Source: Karstenula rhodostoma CBS 690.94
Taxonomy: Eukaryota > Ascomycota > Dothideomycetes > Pleosporales > Didymosphaeriaceae
DNA: 64,000 bases
Direction: 5' to 3'
Assembly (NCBI GenBank): GCA_010093485.1
Contig: MU001504.1
Span: forward strand, 1,247,769 to 1,311,768
Made by a program: the position numbers and the translations under genes
In this document: piece after piece, positions 60,092 through 64,000 of the stretch
Layout of the letters: each line of letters starts with the position of its first letter
How positions within the stretch are numbered: position 1 is the stretch's first letter
Notes under the pieces: model-generated
The model's input: only the letters and a program-made list of their open reading frames with translations
Told to the model about the DNA's origin: nothing
Databases searched by the model: none

Positions 60092-63000
60092 TCACAATGG
60101 TCGGCCACCAACGAAGTCGCTCCATGATCGAACTTCACTGGGAATGCCCTCCTTCTTGGGCAGCTTCTCCTTCATGCACTGAGCGAAGAGGACAGCCGTC
60201 TAGCAGTATGTTAGTTTCCATACGCCTGCATATGAGCGGATATGATTGACTCACCTTAGGTTCCATGAAAAGCGGCACGCCAAAGTCGACCGCGTTCCTC
60301 CTCATCACGTAGTCCTCATCAAGAAGCGAGCTGGCCCTGTATTTGGCCAAGTTGAACACACCCTTGATGTCATACTTTTGGAACACGTCACGTAGGGCCC
60401 TCTTATCCTCCTTGGGGAACTCGATGACCTCGACGGTGAGGCCTTCGGTGTTCTTCTCAAGCAGCTGCTTCACTGCGTCGTTGGCAGCGTAGAATTTGTA
60501 GCCGAGGTGGTGAATATAGTTCGCGATCTGGACAAGGTAGCCAGATTCGGTGTCACCGCCGAATAGCAGACCTTCGCCAGGCACCGGGAGACGGAAGTTC
60601 ATGGTCGATTGAGCGGAAGTCCAGTAGGCCTCGATAAGGTCCTTTCCGAAGCAAGCCATTTCGCCAGTAGACGCCATCTCGACGCCGACGTATGGGTCAG
60701 CACCAGCCAACCTAGTCCATGAGAATTGCGGAACTTTGGTGGCAACGTAATCACGCTTGACGGACATCAAGTCGGTCGGCTCAGGCACGTCGCGACCGAC
60801 GAGAGCCTTGGTAGCCACGTCAATGAAGTTGGTACCGAGAACCTTGCTGACGAAGGGGAAAGATCGAGAAGCACGGAGGTTGCACTCAATAACCTTGAGC
60901 TTAGGCTCCTCGCCTTCGACTGCTTGCTTGATGATCTGCATGTTGAAAGGACCGGTGATGTTCCACGCCTTGGCAACCTTGTCTGCGATCTCCTTGACGC
61001 GCTCCTTGATGCGGTCATCGAGATTGACAGGAGGTAGAACCAGCGTTGCGTCACCTGAGTGAACGCCAGCGTTCTCGACGTGCTCACTGACAGCGTGTAC
61101 GAGAACCTTGCCGTTGGAAGCAACAGCATCGCAGTCGATTTCTTCCGCGCCGTCGATGTACTGAGTGATGACGACGGGGTGGTCGGGCGAGACGTCAGAC
61201 GCAGCAGTCAGCTTCTCCTGAAGCTCGCTCTCGCTGCGAATGACGGTCATGGCTGCACCGGAAAGAACGTAGGAAGGACGGACGAGCACAGGGTATCCTA
61301 CGGACTCGACGAACTTTTTAGCATCTTGGTAAGAGACAAGCTCCTTCCAAGCTGGCTGATCCACACCGATGGAGTCCAGGATCGAAGAGAATTTGTGACG
61401 GTCCTCGGCCTTGTCGATATCAGCAGGGTCAGTTCCCAAAACCTTCGCGTGACCATCCTCCTGGAGCTTCAGGGCCATGTTCTGCGGAAGTTGTCCGCCG
61501 ACTGAGACCACGACGCCGCTGGCGGTCTCCAGCTCATAAATATCCATGACGCGTTCGTAGCTGAGCTCTTCGAAGTAAAGCTTATCGGCGACATCGAAAT
61601 CGGTAGAGTAGGTTTCTGGGTTGTAGTTGATCATGACCGTCTTCTTGCCAAGGGCATTCAAGGAGCGCGTAGCGTTAACTGCACACCAATCGAATTCGAC
61701 AGAGCTACCAATGCGGTATACACCGCTTCCGAGAACAAGAATACCGTGGTCATCGAAAGTAACGTCGTGAGAAGAGGCGTTGTAAGTGGTCTGGTAGATT
61801 AAGTCAGAGATGTAAGCGGATTGGATTTAATAACCGTAGCGACAAAAACAAGTCCAAAAAACTCGGATCCAGTGATGGTCCTACTCGAGCTGAACGCTCG
61901 AGGAGGCAGCTTCAGCAGCCACATTTCGCCTGTGGCGTTTTGAAGTAAGGTGGTCGCTCCAGCTGCTTGTCTTGTCGGTAGAGTAGACACTTGGACCGCA
62001 GTTGAATCGCTTATTGCCAAGGTCCTTGCCGGCTGCTTTGCGGAGATGCTTCCGTGTCGTAAGGTCCGCAATATCTGCCAACTGAGGCTACGCGAAGATG
62101 CTGGTCGCAGCAAGCGCAGTTCGACATCGTCCATCCGCCCAGGAGGAAGGGACATACCATCACCAGAACCAGTTTGGAGTCCACACAAAAAGGAAAAGGA
62201 AATTGAAACTCACATAACAATAGTTCGTACTTGCGGGATACTCTGCAGCAAGAGTGTCGATCTTCTTCACCCACGGCTTGATGCCGAAGCTCTTCCTGCG
62301 GGCTCGGACCTCATTCTCGGTGCTGTTCACAGCCTTGGCGATCTGTTTATCGGAGAAACCGAGCTTCTTCGCCTTGAGGATGATCTCCTTCTTCAAGCCG
62401 AAGAGGCTGCCAATCTCCTCAAGCTCTTGGGTGCATTCCACAATGTTCATCAGCTTGTACAGGAACCACTTGTCGATCTTGGTCAAATCATGGATTCGGT
62501 CGACGGTGTAGCCCTCGTGGAACATGGCCTGGCCAATAGCGAGCCATCGGCGGTCGGTAGGGTTTGCGAGTTCGTCATCGAGACTCTCACCGTACTTCTC
62601 TCCCTGGAAACCCAGGTACTTGGGGTCGACCTGTCGGCAGGCCTTCTGGAAAGACTCCTCGAATGTACGTCCAATAGCCATGACCTCACCGACAGACTTC
62701 ATCGAACTGCCAATATCGCGCTTGACATTCTGGAACTTGCTGAGATCCCATCTGGGCATCTTCGTAACGACGTAATCGAGAGAGGGCTCGAAGTTGGCAG
62801 TGGTCGTTTTCGTGACTGCGTTGGGGAGCTCAGGCAAGGTGTGGCCGAGACCAATCTTCGCGGCAGTGTACGCCAGAGGATATCCGGTTGCCTTTGAAGC
62901 CAGGGCAGATGAACGAGACAGACGGGCATTGACCTCAATAACCCTGTAGTCCAAACCATCGGGTTGCAAGCAGTATTGAACGTTGCATTCACCTACAACG

Positions 63001-64000
63001 CCCAAGTGACGCACAATCTTGATGGACGCGGATCGAAGCATGTGGTACTCCTCGTCGCTGAATGTTTGACTCGGAGAAACGACGATACTGTCACCAGTAT
63101 GTACACCCAGAGGATCAAAGTTCTCCATGTTGCAGACCGTGATGCAGTTATCCGCCGCATCTCGGACCACCTCGTACTCGGCTTCCTTCCAGCCTTTGAG
63201 CGATTTCTCGACCAAGATTTGGGGCGACAGAGAGAGAGAACGAGCAGACAAGTTCCTCAGCTCCTCTGCGTTGTTCGCAAAGCCTGAGCCAAGCCCACCA
63301 AGCGCGTACGCAGCGCGAACGATGATGGGATATCCGACCTTTTCAGCGGCATCGAGCGCCTCTTCGACCGAGTTGACGGCGATGGACTTGGCGATGGGGA
63401 TGTCGATCTCGTCGAGCGCACGCGCGAACAAGTCACGGTCTTCACTAGTCTCGAGCGTCTTGATGGTTGTTCCCAGAACCTTGACGCCATACTTCTCGAA
63501 GATGCCCTTCTTGTTCATTTGTACACCCAAGTTCAGGGCAGTCTGGCCACCAAAGCTGAGGAAGATGCCGTCTGGCTTCTCCTTCTGGATGACATATTCG
63601 ACGTATTCGGGGGTAACGGGCAAATAGTAGATCTCGTCGGCGAGCACGTGCGAGGTCTGGATAGTCGCAATGTTGGGATTGACGAGCACGGATTGAACGC
63701 CGGCTTCTTTGAGAGCCTTCAGCGCTTGCGAGCCTTGGATAGAAGTTAGAATTCAGCGATTGGCTACAGCAATGTTCGTTCCATACCAGAGTAGTCAAAC
63801 TCTCCCGCCTGGCCAATGCTGAGACCACCGCTGCCGATGACTAGAACTTTCTTGACGTCGACAAGGTCACGAGCTCCGGCAATCGCGCCGCTGTTCAGGT
63901 AAGCCTGCGCATTGGGCGCCTCCTGTGTCTGGTTCCATGTGGCATGGATCTTGGTGAATGCGCGCAGCTGCTGGCGGTACGCGCTGGTTGACTCATTCGA
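60092..64000 (-). CDS. cpa2: Carbamoyl-phosphate synthase, arginine-specific, large chain (5' part beyond window)
   Basis: Exons on the minus strand are >64000-63787, 63733-62214, 61790-60255 and 60199-60092, giving 1,125 residues in the window. Introns are 53, 423 and 55 nt, all in frame. The protein matches yeast Cpa2 / Neurospora arg-3 along its length. N-terminal half: [51 protein letters not shown] and [20 protein letters not shown]. Second half: [47 protein letters not shown] and [20 protein letters not shown]. The C-terminus is [14 protein letters not shown]. It makes carbamoyl phosphate from glutamine-derived ammonia, bicarbonate and two ATP for arginine synthesis, with the small subunit, usually in mitochondria. 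The absence of fused aspartate transcarbamylase after the stop excludes the pyrimidine enzyme. The 423 nt intron is unusually long. Confidence 0.95.
61791..62213 (-). other. Long intron of cpa2 (423 nt)
   Basis: Donor GTGAGT, branch TCTGAC and acceptor CTACCAG join TNYCY to [10 protein letters not shown] in phase 0, matching the uninterrupted yeast protein (TNYLYTTYNA). All other introns in the window are 44-79 nt. The interior has coding-like composition rather than the T-rich character of the short introns. Confidence 0.9.
61881..62081 (-). other. Zinc-finger-like reading frame inside the cpa2 intron
   Basis: On the same strand as cpa2, 66 codons open after a TAG and run to a stop at 61881. 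They read [20 protein letters not shown], then [27 protein letters not shown] and a short Ala/Ser tail. The F-x-C...W-x2-H-x5-H-x2-N pattern resembles a single C2H2 finger, but the second Cys is Ser (CGPS). There is no ATG in frame at its start; an ATG at 62158-62160 followed by GTATGT and a CAG at 62082-62084 could form a tiny leader exon (inference). It is probably a captured gene fragment and may not be translated. Confidence 0.45.

Noticed and set aside
61791..62213. Box C/D snoRNA in the long intron
   Set aside because: A GTGATGG and several CTGA words are present, but their spacing and the absence of a terminal stem do not fit.
61950..62897. 315-codon plus-strand frame
   Set aside because: Antisense to the well-supported cpa2 exon and intron.

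Overview
The window is from a filamentous ascomycete (Pezizomycotina). A Dothideomycete is my best guess, from the gene set, the 44-79 nt introns with CTRAY-type branch sites, and the kind of compartmentalisation; I cannot name the species. It divides into two very different halves.

Left half, 1 to about 40,640: an A+T-dominated block with no recognisable intact gene. CpA, TpG and CpG dinucleotides are almost absent and TpA is in great excess, the signature of very heavy repeat-induced point mutation (RIP). ATG is therefore also nearly absent. Ghosts of the original repeats can still be read: a 107-152 bp dispersed repeat in three copies with graded RIP damage, tandem repeats with periods of 39, 54/105, 66 and 191 bp (several are multiples of three, as in old coding repeats), long A or T tracts, and a 23.1-32.9 kb section that looks somewhat less degraded. 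The block runs off the left edge.

Boundary, about 40,480-40,900: composition changes over a few hundred bases. An 18 bp minisatellite and an intron-containing tRNA-Leu(CAA) gene sit exactly there, with intact A and B boxes and a T5 terminator.

Right half, 40.9-64 kb: ordinary gene-dense DNA. In order: a spliced gene joining a STAND/NLR-type helical N-terminal domain to a degenerate MBD4-like DNA glycosylase (+); a three-exon 85-residue Gly/Ser/Asn/Tyr-rich small protein (+); a secreted heme-thiolate peroxidase of the chloroperoxidase family, four exons (-); a CFEM-domain seven-helix PTH11-like receptor, four exons (-); a secreted GMC oxidoreductase whose true start lies in a separate first exon (+); a zinc alcohol dehydrogenase broken by an internal deletion (+); a GT69 (CAP59/CMT1-type) mannosyltransferase (+); dynactin p50/dynamitin (-); and the large chain of arginine-specific carbamoyl-phosphate synthase, cut by the right edge (-).

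The genes next to the AT block are accessory in character (peroxidase, oxidase, CFEM receptor, orphan small protein, broken ADH, degenerate glycosylase fusion). From about 56 kb they become conserved housekeeping genes. The secreted GMC enzyme and the secreted peroxidase could work together through H2O2, with the CFEM receptor between them, but that is inference. The most unusual items are the STAND-N/MBD4-like composite gene with its substituted catalytic aspartate, the three RIP-graded repeat copies, and a zinc-finger-like reading frame inside a 423 nt intron of the carbamoyl-phosphate synthase gene.
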